64,000 nt of DNA from Mya arenaria (taxonomy: Eukaryota > Mollusca > Bivalvia > Myida > Myidae). Shown here one piece after another: positions 33,345-46,143 of the stretch. The translations under genes were made by a program, and so were the position numbers. The notes beneath the pieces were generated by a model that had not been told where the DNA came from, did no database searches, and saw only the letters and a list, made by a program, of their open reading frames with translations. The first letter of the stretch is position 1; every line of letters begins with the position of its first letter. The stretch is taken from positions 38,162,318 through 38,226,317 of the forward strand of contig NC_069136.1 of assembly GCF_026914265.1 (NCBI RefSeq), given 5' to 3'.

Positions 33345-35415
33345 CTAAAATAGGAAATCTTGAAGTCGTTTGGGCTGATATTTAATTACTAAAAAACAAC
33401 CTATTCTGATAGGGTCATGTTATAGACCACCTAAACAAACAGGTTTTATTGATATATCTGAAAATGTTTTATCTATATTTAGATCTGACACTGAATAGTA
33501 CATCCTTGGTAATTTATACATTTTGTTTTATTGAAAAGAAATCACATTTAAAAGATATTAACAAGTTCCTTATATTTGTAATTTAAAACAGTTAAACATG
33601 AACCTCACCAGCATCTCGGGTCTTTCTCCTCTATGTTGGATTGCACTTTATGAAGCCATCCAAACCAGATTATGACATAGAGTCTGGTACTCTTCAAATA
33701 GGTCTTAGTGATCACTTGCCTGTATTTCGTACACGTTAAACACAGAAAGGGACATAGTTTAGTTTAAACTTACCTATTTTACAACGATTGTGAAACAAGC
33801 TATTGCAACTTCTATCAATCACTCTCGTTGGCACTATGTTGCGCGAGAGTGTGGTCTTGTGTTGTGAGGAAAACCGGAGGAAACCCACTTGTCTGACCTG
33901 GTGACCACAAACCAAACTCACATGTGCCCTGGCCGGTAATCGAACCCGGGTCGCCTAGGTGAGAAGCGAGTGCACTAACCACTGCGCAAACCGGATAGCC
34001 TGAAAGGGACATAAAATGTACATACAAATGTTGTATTAATATCTTAAAACTACTACAATGTAGATAGTTATACACATAAAGTTCAACTTTGTGATTGGTT
34101 AAATATGTTTATTGCAAAACTATGTAGAGAATTCATGGCTACTTTTTAAAGAATCATTTTTGTCAGTTCTGAATCCTGTTGCGGCACTGTTAAGGAAAAC
34201 AGACTTAAACAAGGAAGTGAACCGTAATTAGACTCCAATATGTTTGAACTTATCAGCCATAGATTCTTCTTATTTTAATTTCAAGAAATACAAGCAGAAG
34301 GGAATGATAATTTAATATCGATTTTACTGAAACCTTGTTCAGAAAGCAGTTAATTAGGCCAAATCAGAATAAGTCAAACAAACTAGAAAAAATAAAAATG
34401 ATAAAAACAAATGTGGTCCGATTTAAATAAAATCTTGGATATAGTAACAAAAGTAAATATTCTCCAAATATTGCTTTAGATGTTTATAATGAAAATGTTT
34501 TAAACACTGTAAAATTGCAAATCATCTTATACTTTTTTACTTCCGAAGCCTCAACTTCAGTAGAAAAATTACCTTTCAGTTTGTTCAACTATGAGTCTGA
34601 TTGTTTTAAACAAATTTATAATTATGGAAATCATGCCTCCCTGTTACACTTGGACAACACACCGTTATACTTTTACAATACATTTACCAAGAACTATATA
34701 ACGTATAGCTTGTTCAAAGGGCACAGGGTTGTGTAACATTCTAACACCTTTTTAAAAGATGATACACATTGTTTTTTAAATATGCATGTAACATTTCTGG
34801 TAAACAGCTCTATCACTAGTAAATGTGTACCTTTTAAACTAAAAACTCCTGCCCAATTCACCTTACGGACCTTATTAAAAAACAAAGTTCTGTATACAGG
34901 AATGATTATATTGGATCTCCAGAAGGCGTGCGATAGCATAGATCACATTTTCTATGTCAGAGAATTAAGAAAATGGGTGTGTATCCAATTGAGTGGTTTC
35001 AGTCGTATTTATCTGACATTTTTATTCATGTTCATCTCATGTGTCGTTCCGAAATAAAGCATACTCGGACCATTGTTTTCAATGCTAAGTCAAGGATATG
35101 GGTGTAAGCATATGCAAAAATAAAAAGTAAAATATTATATGCAGATAATAGTGCTATCCTTTTCTCACACAAAGATCCTTATGTTATTAGTAATTTATTT
35201 GGTAAAGAATTTGAAAACTGTAGTAACTGGTTAGTTGACAACGAAATGTCGTTGCATTTTGGAAAAACATACTGTAGTTTTATATTAAATTGGCTCTAAT
35301 TTAAAACATTATAACAGTCGAAAGTTTCAATGTACATTGTATTGGTGAAACCTTAAAAATATTTTAAGTATCATGGAAGTATACTGGAAAATGATCTATC
35401 TGTTTCATCTATTGT
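33345..35415 (+). pseudogene. Decayed LINE (CR1/L2-like) with endonuclease and RT remnants
   Basis: Endonuclease traces (YRPPKQTGFID, then LSDHLPVF) are followed by RT traces: GMIILDLQKACDSIDHIFYV (motif A region) at 34900-34960, LYADNSAILF (motif C, YADN in place of YADD) near 35140, and NWLVDNEMSLHFGKT near 35230. Reading frames are broken by stops and shifts, and the canonical catalytic pair is altered. The RT style suggests CR1/L2-like elements, but the clade is not certain. A SINE is inserted at 33757-34001, and the 3' end stops at another repeat. Confidence 0.75.
33757..34001 (-). mobile_element. tRNA-derived SINE, family 2, copy 2
   Basis: Exact 12-bp target duplications (GAAAGGGACATA at 33745-33756 and 34002-34013) flank the element. 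The minus-strand head has TTTGCGCAGTGGTTAGTGC (box A) and GGGTTCGATTACC (box B). The body, ...GTGGGTTTCCTCCGGTTTTC, matches the copy at 11136-11380. It interrupts the LINE endonuclease-RT interval. Confidence 0.9.
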
Positions 35416-35416
35416 T

Positions 35417-35705
35417 AAAGATGCACTCTTACTCCCAAATGGAATTACTACAATTAATTCAATTGTTTTAATATATCAAAAAGGATGAATAAATGTCAAA
35501 AACAATGGTTCTTATGAGGGATACCAAGTTTAATTTGAAAGAAAGGTGCAGAAAACACGGTTATTCTATCATATGAAAATATAGAACAGAGTAAATCTTT
35601 AAGCATTCACCAATCATTAAATATTTTTGCGTTTTCATCTAGTAAATACACGATCGTAATCTTGTTATAAGTAATTAATATTTTCCAAAAGTATTGATCA
35701 AAGAT
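35417..35705 (+). repeat. Dispersed repeat (about 290 bp), copy 2
   Basis: Matches 22616-22910 in order and orientation. It lies exactly between the end of the decayed LINE and the break of a second LINE fragment, so it is an insertion or a junction filler. Confidence 0.75.
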
Positions 35706-36030
35706 TCAACTGGAGGAAATTGCTGGTGTGAATGGCTCTTAATGAGTTTAGTTTTTGAGTCCGTATCCGTGTTTTTACTCGAGGTAATGGTGTCCGAATT
35801 TCTAAAACCAGTTTTCGACTGGTCAGTGTGGTCACTCATGCGCTGTACACATGAATCCTCAAACAATGGAGAAATTTCAGTTTGCTTTTTCATCTTATTT
35901 GAATTCTTATTTTGAGGTTTTTGTTTCGGTGGCATGAAAAAAGTTATCATGCTAATTAATATATCCAAAATTTAGTCCAAAAACACTGCATTTTAAATTG
36001 AATTCCAAAGAAATCACGGAGCCTTAAATC
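35706..36030 (-). pseudogene. LINE ORF1 N-terminal fragment (minus strand)
   Basis: The minus strand encodes MPPKQKPQNKNSNKMKKQTE..., then TDQSKTGFRNSDT and KSHSHQQFPP. A shared core is found inverted at 39440-39560. The fragment breaks at 35717, where the neighbouring repeat starts. Sequence upstream of the ATG (about 35935-36030) would be its 5' UTR. ORF1 proteins of LINEs bind their RNA; only the unstructured N-terminus is present here. Confidence 0.6.
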
Positions 36031-36042
36031 CATGCCCTCTCC

Positions 36043-36215
36043 GTTGAGGGGAGATAACGAAATAGTGTGATTTTGTGTATTTTTCAATGTGGCTGTTATT
36101 ATTCATGTATGAGTCAAATGTGATATCGTGTCGACATCTTTTCAATGTCCTGTTGTTATTTTGTATGTACGTTTTTCATGTGATTTTGTGTTGAGCATTT
36201 TCTCATTGTATTGTA
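36043..36215. repeat. Weak tandem repeat, about 57-60-bp unit
   Basis: GTGTGATTTTGTGTATTTTT, GTGATATCGTGTCGACATCT and GTGATTTTGTGTTGAGCATT each begin a diverged unit that also contains TTTTCAATGT and a CTGTTRTTAT-like segment. Confidence 0.5.
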
Positions 36216-36741
36216 TTTCATTGTGCTAATGTTAAATTATGTATATATATAATGTAAGAATGCTATGTTGTTTGTTTATTTATTGTCAATTAATGTGCCC
36301 AATTTTATACATTTGATGTTTGTATTTTCATTACGTAACGTAAGTATAAAATGACTGTTTAAAACATATATGTTTCATAGTTGAAATGAAATTAATTATA
36401 ATGCATGTGATACAGCAGTTTGTTGTAATTGTCACTTTATGTTAATTGTTATGTCAGAACTATCCAAGAAAATTAAACAAATGACACCACTTAAAGGAAT
36501 ACACAAAGAACTTCAGACGTCTTGATTATTTTAAACCCGCCCGATTGATCAAATAAAAGTTGATTTGCACCTCAGAACTTTAGCACCTCATTAAAGAATC
36601 TACTGATTAAATCAGAAGGATAGCTTTAAAAAGACTAGTATCAGATTCATTTTTTCATATATATATATTAACTTATTGAGTCTATATATCTTCACTCCAG
36701 TATTGTTTTTCATATGAAAACATAACGTAAAATATAAATAA

Positions 36742-36838
36742 CATATAGGGTACGAAATGACTATAGGTCGGGTAAGAAATGACTATCTAAAGGGTACGAA
36801 ATGGCCAAAATTCGGAGGGTACGAAATGACTATAAACC
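36742..36838. repeat. Array of GGGTACGAAATGACTATA motifs
   Basis: Four copies of the 18-bp motif (one with AAGAAATG, one with ATGGCCAAAA) lie within about 95 bp. The style matches subterminal arrays of the TIR elements at 16259 and 52533, but no inverted partner was found within the window. Confidence 0.7.
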
Positions 36839-36839
36839 G

Positions 36840-39435
36840 CTTCATTGATCAATAACTTGTATAAGAAACTGTATACTATTAAAGCTAACTCGTGAACAGC
36901 GTATATTAAGCTTACGTTGCTATTCGATCGCTTAATCCAGGAAACAGTACCCTTTTCAGGCACCAGTAGCAGCCAATTATATTTATATCGCTGGAAGTGC
37001 AATGTGAAGGTTGCCGGCCGTACCATGTGATGATAGAAAATAGCCTAAAAATAGCATTACCAATGCAAACCATCTCTCATATTCATGACATGTATGAACT
37101 GAAAATGAGGTCACTTAATATATATTACTTTACAATGTTTATGAATACACGATTTAATTACAATTAATCTTATGCGTTATCAGACTACAATTACTTATCA
37201 ATGAAATACACCTCTGTGTGTATGTTACAGTAGTTTATTTACTAAGATATATCAACAATCGGGTTCTGGTTTTTTCAGTTTCTAAAAATAAATTATGTTG
37301 TCTAAAAATAAACAAGAAAGCTAATCGCATAGTCTCGTTTAGACTCGTCACACCTTGCAACGTCCAAGAAGCCGTCCGTAATGTCCGTAAAGGCGGGCGG
37401 GCAAATGCGTTGCAAAATATTCAAGGTCACGCAAGTAAACAGGCATGTCAACGCCGAGAAATTAGTTCCCAACTGTCAAAACTAAGATCACAGTCATTTA
37501 CACCAAAATCGATTCTAAAGCTGTCAAAAATATATGTGCAACATTTCACTGAATCGAATAAACAATAGATCCAACTGAATTTCTCGAATCAGAATAAACA
37601 TAGAAATGACAAATGCAGGCAATAATATAAAAGCTTAATTAAATTTAAAATTGGTCAAGGCTAATTGCACAATCAGAAATAAATGAAACATTCTTCAGAA
37701 ATAGCAGTAGCAATTATTCATAAATATTGTTGGTTTTTTTAAATCAATGTCACTTCCAAAAAACGGCTTCCGAAATATTATAAGATGTAGTGACTTGGTA
37801 CGATTTTTCGGGTCGTGCTAAAACGCTGATCAGGGAGCTGACCGAATACACATAGAGTGAAAAGGCTGACCATGTCGAAAAAAGCCTGGCCAGAACAAAT
37901 ACAATAAAAAATCTTATTTTGAAATGATTTTGATGGGTTATTTTAATTTCCTGCTACTATTTTATGCATTATTATTGATTGACTCTTGCGCTTAAAATAA
38001 AAATAAAAATTATCATGGCCAAATTTAGATATGTTTAAACGACTATAATGTTAAGCAAAAGAACAACTTAAATAGCAATCTACATTAAATCTAAGAAGCC
38101 ATGAATTTATTTATTTTCTTTCTAAATGTTTAACGACTTATATCGTTATACATAATTACGTAATGTATATTTATTATTATTCCGTCATTCTCTATAGTTG
38201 ATATGCTTTCGTCATATAAAAAGGGTTCGTTATATTTAAATATTATACTTTTTTCATCACTTAAGGTGATTTGCTTTCATCTTTTCGGTCGGAAACTTAA
38301 CCATTTAAGTGACCTGAAACATATAATAGTTAAACATTAGGCATTCAACGCGTACATAATAAAGATTATGTTGATAACAAGTTATTATGCTTCATATTGA
38401 AAGGTCCGTTACTTTCAGACTAAATGTTTATCGTAGTAGATACAATGAAAATTGCTTGCATTCATTTGAAATAATTCTGCACAAACCAATGATCCACATC
38501 TGGAGTATAAATTTATATATTCTATTGTCATAATATATATACGTTTTACATTAATATATTAGACTTTTAATTATCTATGCATTTGTAACAATTAGACATG
38601 TGCTTCCCATGAGATACATACATTCGTTTTTACAACAATGGAGGTTATATATTAAATCAAAGTACATCTTTACAAAATCTAAACATCTGTTTATGTAGTT
38701 TGCATATTTCTTAACTGGACACAATACAAATTTTACAAGAAGTTTCTGAAAGGTTCGTTACTATTTAATCACGAACCTTACACACTATATTATTTAAATT
38801 CTAAGAAATTTCACCACAGTATACTTGTCAAATGAATCATACTTGGAGCAAGGATAAATCACCTAAGTAGTTCAATATTTTTTAACTTTGAAGTGCAAAT
38901 ACTTTTTGATATATGTGCTTTAACCCAAGTAACAACAGGATTTCAATATTTCGTATACAGCCAGTGATCGAGCCATTTGCAATACATCTAATACATATGC
39001 CATATATATTAACTGATATGGTCATTAATTTGAATAAAACGATATTGAAAAAATATGCATGCATTGTGTGTTTATTGGTATTTTAAGTATTTCCTTCGCA
39101 ACATGAAAAAAGGTCTTTTTTAATCACACAAAATAAAGTTCGATATCAATTGTATGCTTTAATAAAAAAAAATTAAAAAAATAAACAAAAAACAAAAACA
39201 AAAAAAAACTGACCATGTGGGTATGATTTTTTATTTCGATATATTTTCTGTCAAAAACGTAAAATGATATATGACAAAGCGGGCAGGACACATACAAACT
39301 GTTCACGACATCAAATTCTGCTAGGCGAATACCTCACGTTCTCGCATAAAGTGCCAAATAAAATACATAATTGACAAAATGACATTTCGAAAACGAACCT
39401 GACAAAACGAACTTACCCAGGCTAATGTATTTATG
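36840..39435. other. No gene recognised
   Basis: AT-rich. The ORF at 37218-37568 (116 codons) shows no domain and no splice support. A GAAAGGTYCGTTACT motif occurs at about 38399 and 38748. Nothing else could be supported. Confidence 0.45.
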
Positions 39436-39439
39436 TATT

Positions 39440-39782
39440 ATGTATTAATGACCAAACTGACCAGTCGAAAACTGGTTTTAGAAATTCGGACACCAATACC
39501 TCGAGTAAAAACACGGATACGGACTCAAAAACTTAACTCATTAAGAGCCATTCACACCAGCAATTTCCTCCGGAATATTTAGTCTTTGACACACCGACAC
39601 TCCGTAGCATGAACAATATGAAATATCCAGCGTTTGGTGGGCAGTATATGCAATCCCCACCGAGTTCTTTTTCAACCCAGTTTAACCCGCTCAGTCAAGG
39701 TACTTTGCAATCTACTGCCCAAACATCACCTTGGGTAACAAGAATCTTTGAATACATTAAAGAACAGAATTCTGGAAAATAG
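39440..39782 (+). pseudogene. LINE ORF1 N-terminal fragment (plus strand)
   Basis: It shares TDQSKTGFRNSDTNTSSKNT and KSHSHQQFPP with the inverted fragment at 35706-36030. It continues with a Pro/Ser/Gln-rich stretch (FGGQYMQSPPSSFSTQFNPL) and SPWVTRIFEYIKEQNSGK before TAG. An in-frame stop near 39530 makes it non-functional. Whether it belongs to the LINE beginning at 41520 is unclear. The other ORF1 N-terminus of that family (46586) looks different. Confidence 0.55.
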
Positions 39783-39959
39783 CGGGTTTGAGAAAATAAT
39801 ACATTTAATAGTCAACATTCGCCCGACGGCAGTCACGAACCTTACAAAATGTCACTATAGTTCTATGTGTCACAGCCGATTAAAATAATCGTTTAAAAAA
39901 AGTTATATACCATACAAATTAGGCCAGTGACCCCTCTGATAGAAAATAATCTTAAATTA

Positions 39960-41240
39960 ATTTGGGGATATACTTAATTTAACCCCGTTTGCCATACCAC
40001 TGTGTGGGAACGGACACCGGATGTAGCTCAAAAAGAGATAAGTAAACAGACAATTATGCAGTTGTTTTTCTTTACCAGAGGTAAGATCTTGCTGTGTAAA
40101 CGCATATCTACCGTATCCACAAATGAAGCAAGTGTTTGAACTATTAGCTGAATGCTAAATTTGGCCTATAGTATACTTCAAAGTGCTTACGATTTAGATG
40201 ACCTCGTAAAATGTTTCTTCAAATCTGAGATGATCACCTCAAAACTTACAGAATTTCGACAAGTATTGTTATTTTTAGAAAATATATCAAATAAATAAAA
40301 AAATCTGAATCGAAGGATTTCACAAGCATAAGCTCAACTAGTTTTATTGTAAGAAATGGCAATGTAACTGTTAAAGATATGCCCTTAGAAATGTTCACAG
40401 TACTGTACTGGGGTTAGCATTATTATGTACTGGGGATAGTTTCAAAGTTGAGAAATGTGTGTCCTGGTGATAACATGTAAAATGTGACAAAAATTGATTG
40501 TAACACTGTTAAAATACAATATATATGTATATGTCTATTTCGAACTTTCAAATAATCTGCAAAAAGTGAGAGTACAATTTGATAAGAAATTATTGAGCAA
40601 ACTTTAGTTAACAATGAGTTTAATCCATGCTCTCCTAAATGAACGTTTATATGTATATGCAAGGTGCGTAAATATCAGGGTTGGTCACAATACATTCTTT
40701 CTCACGGAAGTGAACGAGCATAGACCATTATTCTGTTCTAAGTAATACCAACATCGACCCAAGCTTAGAAAAAAGCTTTACGTGTTCCAAATTTGATAAA
40801 AAAATATCTCATTTCCTACTGGTGACTCTCTGTGTGTAAAAACGTACCTACTCGATCTACAAAGCAATACTATATATATGAATAGCAAACACCACATAAA
40901 TTCTACGGCCATATCTTTTGTGTTACTCAATAAATCAGATTACCGGCGTATTTCAAATATTTAGATATTGATGCTTCTAAAAACAAATCATGGATAATAG
41001 TATGTATGTATGAAACAATTGTAAGTGCATACAGATACAAAAAACAACATGTTTTTGCTCTCATCCCTCGATATGGACAACATCGAACAATTTCCCTCGA
41101 GCTCGCGTATAGGCAAATAGCCGTAATCATTATCAGAGTCTCGTTATTCTAAATGCATCGTTACTATCCTCAGTCCACTTAATAGCTATCCCCTGTGCAG
41201 TTATTTATTTGCTTCATCTACATTATCCCCAGTACACTGC
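39960..41240. other. Repeat-like region without coding capacity
   Basis: ACACCGGATGTAGCTCAAAA at about 40016 is the inverse of a block at 52085-52110. TACTGGGGATAG near 40427 is mirrored by CTATCCCC (41188) and ATTATCCCCAGTACA (41222), which suggests an inverted-repeat element of about 0.8 kb. CTGTGTAAACGCATATCTAC (40093) and CTGTGTGTAAAAACGTACCT (40830) form a diverged direct repeat. Confidence 0.4.
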
Positions 41241-41519
41241 TAGGGCATCAAAGGGTATGAATATCTCCGTAACAACAAAAGATATCATATTGATATTTTA
41301 CACATTATTAGATTATGTAATTACAATGAAATCGCTCGATTCAGTTTTTATTCTAATTTTCAATTTGTTGATTAATGTTTGAAATCGTACCACATAAATG
41401 AACATTTGTGAGCGATCATGCAACTTTCGGCGAGAATTGGGCTATTATACAAAAGAGGAGACACATTTCCATCATAGTCGTATATTGCACAGTATCAAGT
41501 AAATCAAAACTCTTCGATT

Positions 41520-42083
41520 TTGTTAAATATATCACCATACATGCGTCTGGAGGACAAAGTGGACGGGGCGGACATACACGCGGCGGAAGTGGCGGAGAGG
41601 ATGCAGCGACTCGAGAAGGAGAGAAACACCCTACGTGACGACGTTTCATATCTACAGTCACAATCTATGAGAAATAACTTAATGTTCACTGAGGTGCTCG
41701 AGGATAACACCAGCGGGAGTGAGACGGCGGAAGCCACGAAGAGGAAGCTACGCCAACATCTACAGGACACCTTCAAGATCGCCCGCGAGATGGTCGAGAG
41801 CATCCGGTTTGAGCGGGTGCATCGGTCACCAGGCGCGCCGGTGACGGGGAAGATCAGGAACATTGTGGCCAAGTTCACTTTTTTCAAGGACAGAGAAATG
41901 GTTAGGAAATCGTGGAAACAGCTGGATGGGACCGTGTTTCGTGTTTTCGAACAGTTTCCGCCGGATGTAATTCAGAAGAGGAGAGTACTAGTTCCGAAGA
42001 TGAAGGAGGCGAGGCGGCAGGGGAAGCGCGCGTACCTGGCCTACGACTCCCTCTACGTCGACGGAACCGCAGTACGTGCGTAG
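41520..42083 (+). pseudogene. LINE ORF1 (coiled coil plus RRM-like RNA-binding domain)
   Basis: The region starts without a clear ATG upstream of 41540 (MRLEDKVDGADIHAAEVAER). A coiled coil leads into SQSMRNNLMF, then IVAKFTFFKDREMVRKSW and FPPDVIQKRRVLVPKMKEAR, typical of the Transposase_22/L1 ORF1p RRM and C-terminal domain. The ORF ends at TAG 42081-42083, immediately followed in the same frame by ORF2. GC and codon composition are clearly richer than in ORF2. 5'-truncated or broken upstream. Confidence 0.8.
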
Positions 42084-42471
42084 GGTCACGAAGGCGGTGA
42101 GGTTTCGGTTTTATCATGGAACGTACATGGACTCACTGATTGTAAAAAGAGTTCTTCTGATTTTATTGATATTATTAGTTCACATGATATTTGTATTTTA
42201 TATGAAACATGGACAAACTCATCTAGTAACATTGATCTAAATGGTTATATTTCAAAACATTATTATAGAAAATTTCAACATCGAAACGCTCGTAGAAGCA
42301 GCGGTGGTGTTTTAGTTTATTTTAGGGAGCATTTAGAAAACGGTATTCAAATTGTCAGAAACCATTATGATTCTATTATTTGGCTAAAACTAGACCATAT
42401 TTTCTTTCATACTGAAGAAGATGTGTATATATTTGCAAGCTATATTTTGGGAGCTGACTCTCCTGTATATA
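42084..42471 (+). pseudogene. LINE ORF2, endonuclease N-terminus
   Basis: Reads GHEGGEVSVLSWNVHGLTDC from the codon after TAG, without Met. SWNVHG is the first conserved motif of apurinic endonucleases, with its catalytic Asn. ILYETW (metal-binding Glu) and SSGGVLVYF follow. The frame is open until the minus-strand LINE insertion at SPVY. It continues at 46758 (NTINVDLFDIL). Confidence 0.85.
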
Positions 42472-42494
42472 GACAGACAGACAGACAGACAGAC
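42472..42494 (-). repeat. (TGTC)n tail of LINE copy 2
   Basis: AGACAGACAGACAGACA on the plus strand directly follows the TATA duplication and ends the element. A tandem-repeat tail replaces poly(A), as in several LINE groups. Confidence 0.8.
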
Positions 42495-42723
42495 AATTTA
42501 TTTTGACTTGTACAATGTACATCGTCAACAACACATAATGATATAACATATAATGTCAACGTGTATGTAAAGTAACAGATAATGCAAACAAATGAGTGTA
42601 TATATATATACAAATATATATGTACAAAAGTATTCAATACTTCTAAGTAATTAAATTAAATAAACTAATATATATATATATTTTCGATATATATATATAT
42701 CAGAGGATGAACATTAAATAGAA

Positions 42724-45700
42724 TTATGTTCTAACATTAATCAAAGCGGATCTTTCTTTGAGAGCATTTTTAACAAACAGACATAAGTTAATCAGTTCAG
42801 CTCTATTGTTAGATTTCAACAGCTGCATATATTTAAATACAGAAGGTCTTATAAAGTAACAATTGTTGATATATTTCTTTCTTAAATTGCTAAAGGATTT
42901 ACAAACACAAATAAAATGATATTCATCTTCGATGTCATTAGAGTTACAACACAAACAATATCTTTGGTTGCGTACAACGTTATTTCTATTGTATCTACCA
43001 GTTTGAATATGCAGTGGGTGCACGGACAGCCGTAGTCTACAAAAGAAAAAACGTAAGCTCTTTGGTAAAATATCTAAATAAGGTTCATATTCCAGACAGG
43101 TTTTAAAATGTCTATACACATCTAACACCGTGCTATTTTCTATAGTACTATACCAATCTTGTTTAAAAGTATCGATAATTCTACATTTGAATTTATTATG
43201 AATGATTTAACATCAATATTGTAAATATCACCAAACACAAAACTAAAACCATAATAATTTAATATCTTTTTAACATTATACACCCAATTACGGCAACCTT
43301 TATCACTATCACTCTTAGCCTGTTTGTATACAGATTTTATGATAATATTATCACTGTTAGCAACCTTAAACCAATGAGACAATATACGCACATATCTATG
43401 AATATATAATGGATATCTACCCAACTCTCCGTAAACAGTGGCATTGTAAGTGTTTGTTTTAACGTTCAATAATCTTTTACAAAATTTCAAATGAATTCTT
43501 TCTAATTCCTTTGATTTAGTATACCCCCAAACCTCTGCCGAATAATTTAAAATAGAACCAACAAATGCGTCAAATAACTGACACATAATTTTGGGTTTTA
43601 AGTCATAATCTTGACATTTACAAAATAATGCGTTCATTGCCTTAAGTGCTTTGCCATTTAAATGTTCTTGGTTAAGGTTAAAATTTCCAGTATAATTAAA
43701 AACAACACCCAAATAATTAAAATCATCAACAACTTGTATATCATGGCCATTGTAAGTCCATCTTTCATTGGGAAATAATCCGCCTCTTTTACGAAACACC
43801 ATGATTTTCGTCTTATCAATATTCACCTTTAATCCCCAGGTATTACAGTAATTTGACAAATTGTCCAAATGGGTTTGAATTTCTTCAGGAGATTTTCCTA
43901 CAATGGCCATATCATCAGCAAATAATAGCATAATTATGACAATATCATCTATTTGTAATCCTGAATTAATATCATTTTGTAAATACAATTCAATATCTTC
44001 CACAAATAAAGAAAATAACAAAGGGGACATAACTTCACCCTGACGCAACCCGACAGCATAGCTAAAGTATTCAGAATATGATGACAACGATTTTACACAA
44101 GATTTAACCTTCATATACATATCACGCACTATTCTAAGTATTTTTCCCTGTATTCCACATTTATACATTTTCAGCCATAGGGCATTTCTATAAATAGTAT
44201 CAAAACATTTCATCATATCAACATATATAACATAAAGCCTTTTGTTTTCAAACAAATAATTTTGAATAAGAGATAACAATATAAATATAGCATCAGTGGT
44301 AGAGCGCCCTTTTCTGAATCCGAATTGGGCATCCGAAATAATATCATGTTGTTCACAAAACTTTTCAACACGCTTATTTATAACAGTGGTAAATAATTTC
44401 GATAACTAACTAAAGTAATTCCCCTATAATTATTTACATCAGAATATGATCCTTTTTATGTAAGGGGATTATAATCCCTTCAGTCCATTGTTCGGGAAAA
44501 TAACCCGAATTTAATATATTGTTAAACAAATCACATAGATGTGATGCTAAAATGTCTATAGTTTCAATAAAATATTCATTCAACATATTATCAGTACCAT
44601 AGGCTTTACAACGTTTTAATGACTTAGTAGCATTTATTATTTCTTGTACAGATATTGCCTCGTCAAGTTGTGGAAAACTATTATTTGGTGCATTAAAATC
44701 ATAATTAATATTAAAATCCTCTGCGTCATGATTAAGGCTGCCAAAGGCAGAGGTACTGAGATTTGCGAAATATTCTCGAAAATTATCGCTAGGAATTTTA
44801 TTTGAATTGTTTGTAGTTTTAGACTTAAAATATTTCCAGAATTCTCTAGGCTTACTCTTTCTCAAATTTTCAATATCTTCCATTCTCTTTCTATAATCAA
44901 TATTCTTTCTCTTACGAACTATATTCTTGTACTGTTTTTTCGCATTACATAATAACAATCTATTTGCATCTGACCTATCAGTATTAAACATTCTAAGAGC
45001 ATCTAAATACAAATCACGTGCTACAGTACAATCATGATCGAACCAATTCTTATTGTTATGGGTATAATTCTCAAAATATACATGATCTGAATAAAAACGT
45101 TCTTTTGAAAACAATGGTTCAGCTACACTCTGAATAGTGTTTGTGAAGGAATGTAACATATGGTTAACTGCGTCTCTGTTTGAGCAATCAACATTATGAA
45201 AAATATCATTGAAAACAGGTAAATTAGAAATAATCCTGGAGCGAAATTGCTCCCGAAAAGAGATATCCCATTAAAATTTAAGCTCCGAGTACTTTGTAGT
45301 ATTAGGTTCAATAGTATTGCATAGCAATGAAATATGTAACGGAGCGTGGTCACTCCATTCATTGAAAGATTTAATAGTAAATTCTTTAATCTGTGAGAAA
45401 TTACGCTCGCTTGACAATAAATAATCAATCATAGAACAACCGTTATGTGACAAAAATGTATACTGATCAGTGTTACCAATACGACCATTAACAATACGAA
45501 TACTTGACCCTTTACATATATCTAATAATTTTATCCCATGGCTATTACTTGATTTGTCGATAGAGGCCCTATCGGGGATACAGTCAAAGTCATAATCAGG
45601 GCTGTCCATATTACAATTAAATTTATCATGTATTACATAGTCCTTTTTATTACTCGTTCTACTATTAAAATCACCACATACATATACACTACCAAGACTG

Positions 45701-46143
45701 TCATATAAAGACAAATCATGTTCTAAAATATCAAACAAATCAACATTAACAGTGTTATATATAGGTGAATCTTCGCCCCAAATATATGCACCACATAAAT
45801 ATATATCCTCAACTGTGTTAAAAAAAATGTGGTCAAACTTAAGCCATATAATTGTGTCAAAGTGGTTTCTAATAATTTCAATTCACTCGCTTAAACAATC
45901 TTTATAATACAAAACAATACCCCCACTATTTCTTTTAGCGTTCCTATGCTGAAATTTACGATAAAAAATATGCGATTTATACCCCTTTAATTCAATATTG
46001 CTAGAAGAATCACACCATGATTCATACAAAAAACAAATGTCATATTTATCTAAGATATTTACAAAGTCGCTGCTCTCCTTCTTGTCCCTAGTGAGACCGT
46101 GGATGTTCCACGAGAGAACTGACAGTTCACCCCCGTCGTGTCC
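42724..46143 (-). pseudogene. LINE ORF2 (endonuclease, RT, Cys/His C-terminus), copy 2
   Basis: It begins in frame after TAG with GHDGGELSVLSWNIHGLTRD. The endonuclease continues through FLYESW, SVYVCGDFNSR and EWSDHAPLH (catalytic SDH). After stops near 45270 and 44430, RT follows in the 379-codon ORF 44279-43140: YVDMMKCFD (motif A), LRQGEVMSPLLFSL (motif B) and LLFADDMAIVG (motif C, intact). The last segment has CLCCNSNDIEDEYHFIC, a Cys/His zinc motif common at the end of such LINEs. No RNase H was seen. Confidence 0.88.

Noticed and set aside
32749..33348. Two ORFs of about 60 codons with similar sequence
   Set aside because: Both come from the 66-bp tandem repeat, so the similarity reflects the repeat and not protein conservation.
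37218..37568. 116-codon ORF as a gene
   Set aside because: No recognisable domain, no splice or regulatory context, and biased composition typical of chance ORFs.
39440..42083. One continuous LINE ORF1 from 39440 to 42083
   Set aside because: The 39440 fragment does not resemble the ORF1 N-terminus of this LINE family seen at 46586, and 1.7 kb of unrelated sequence separates the parts.
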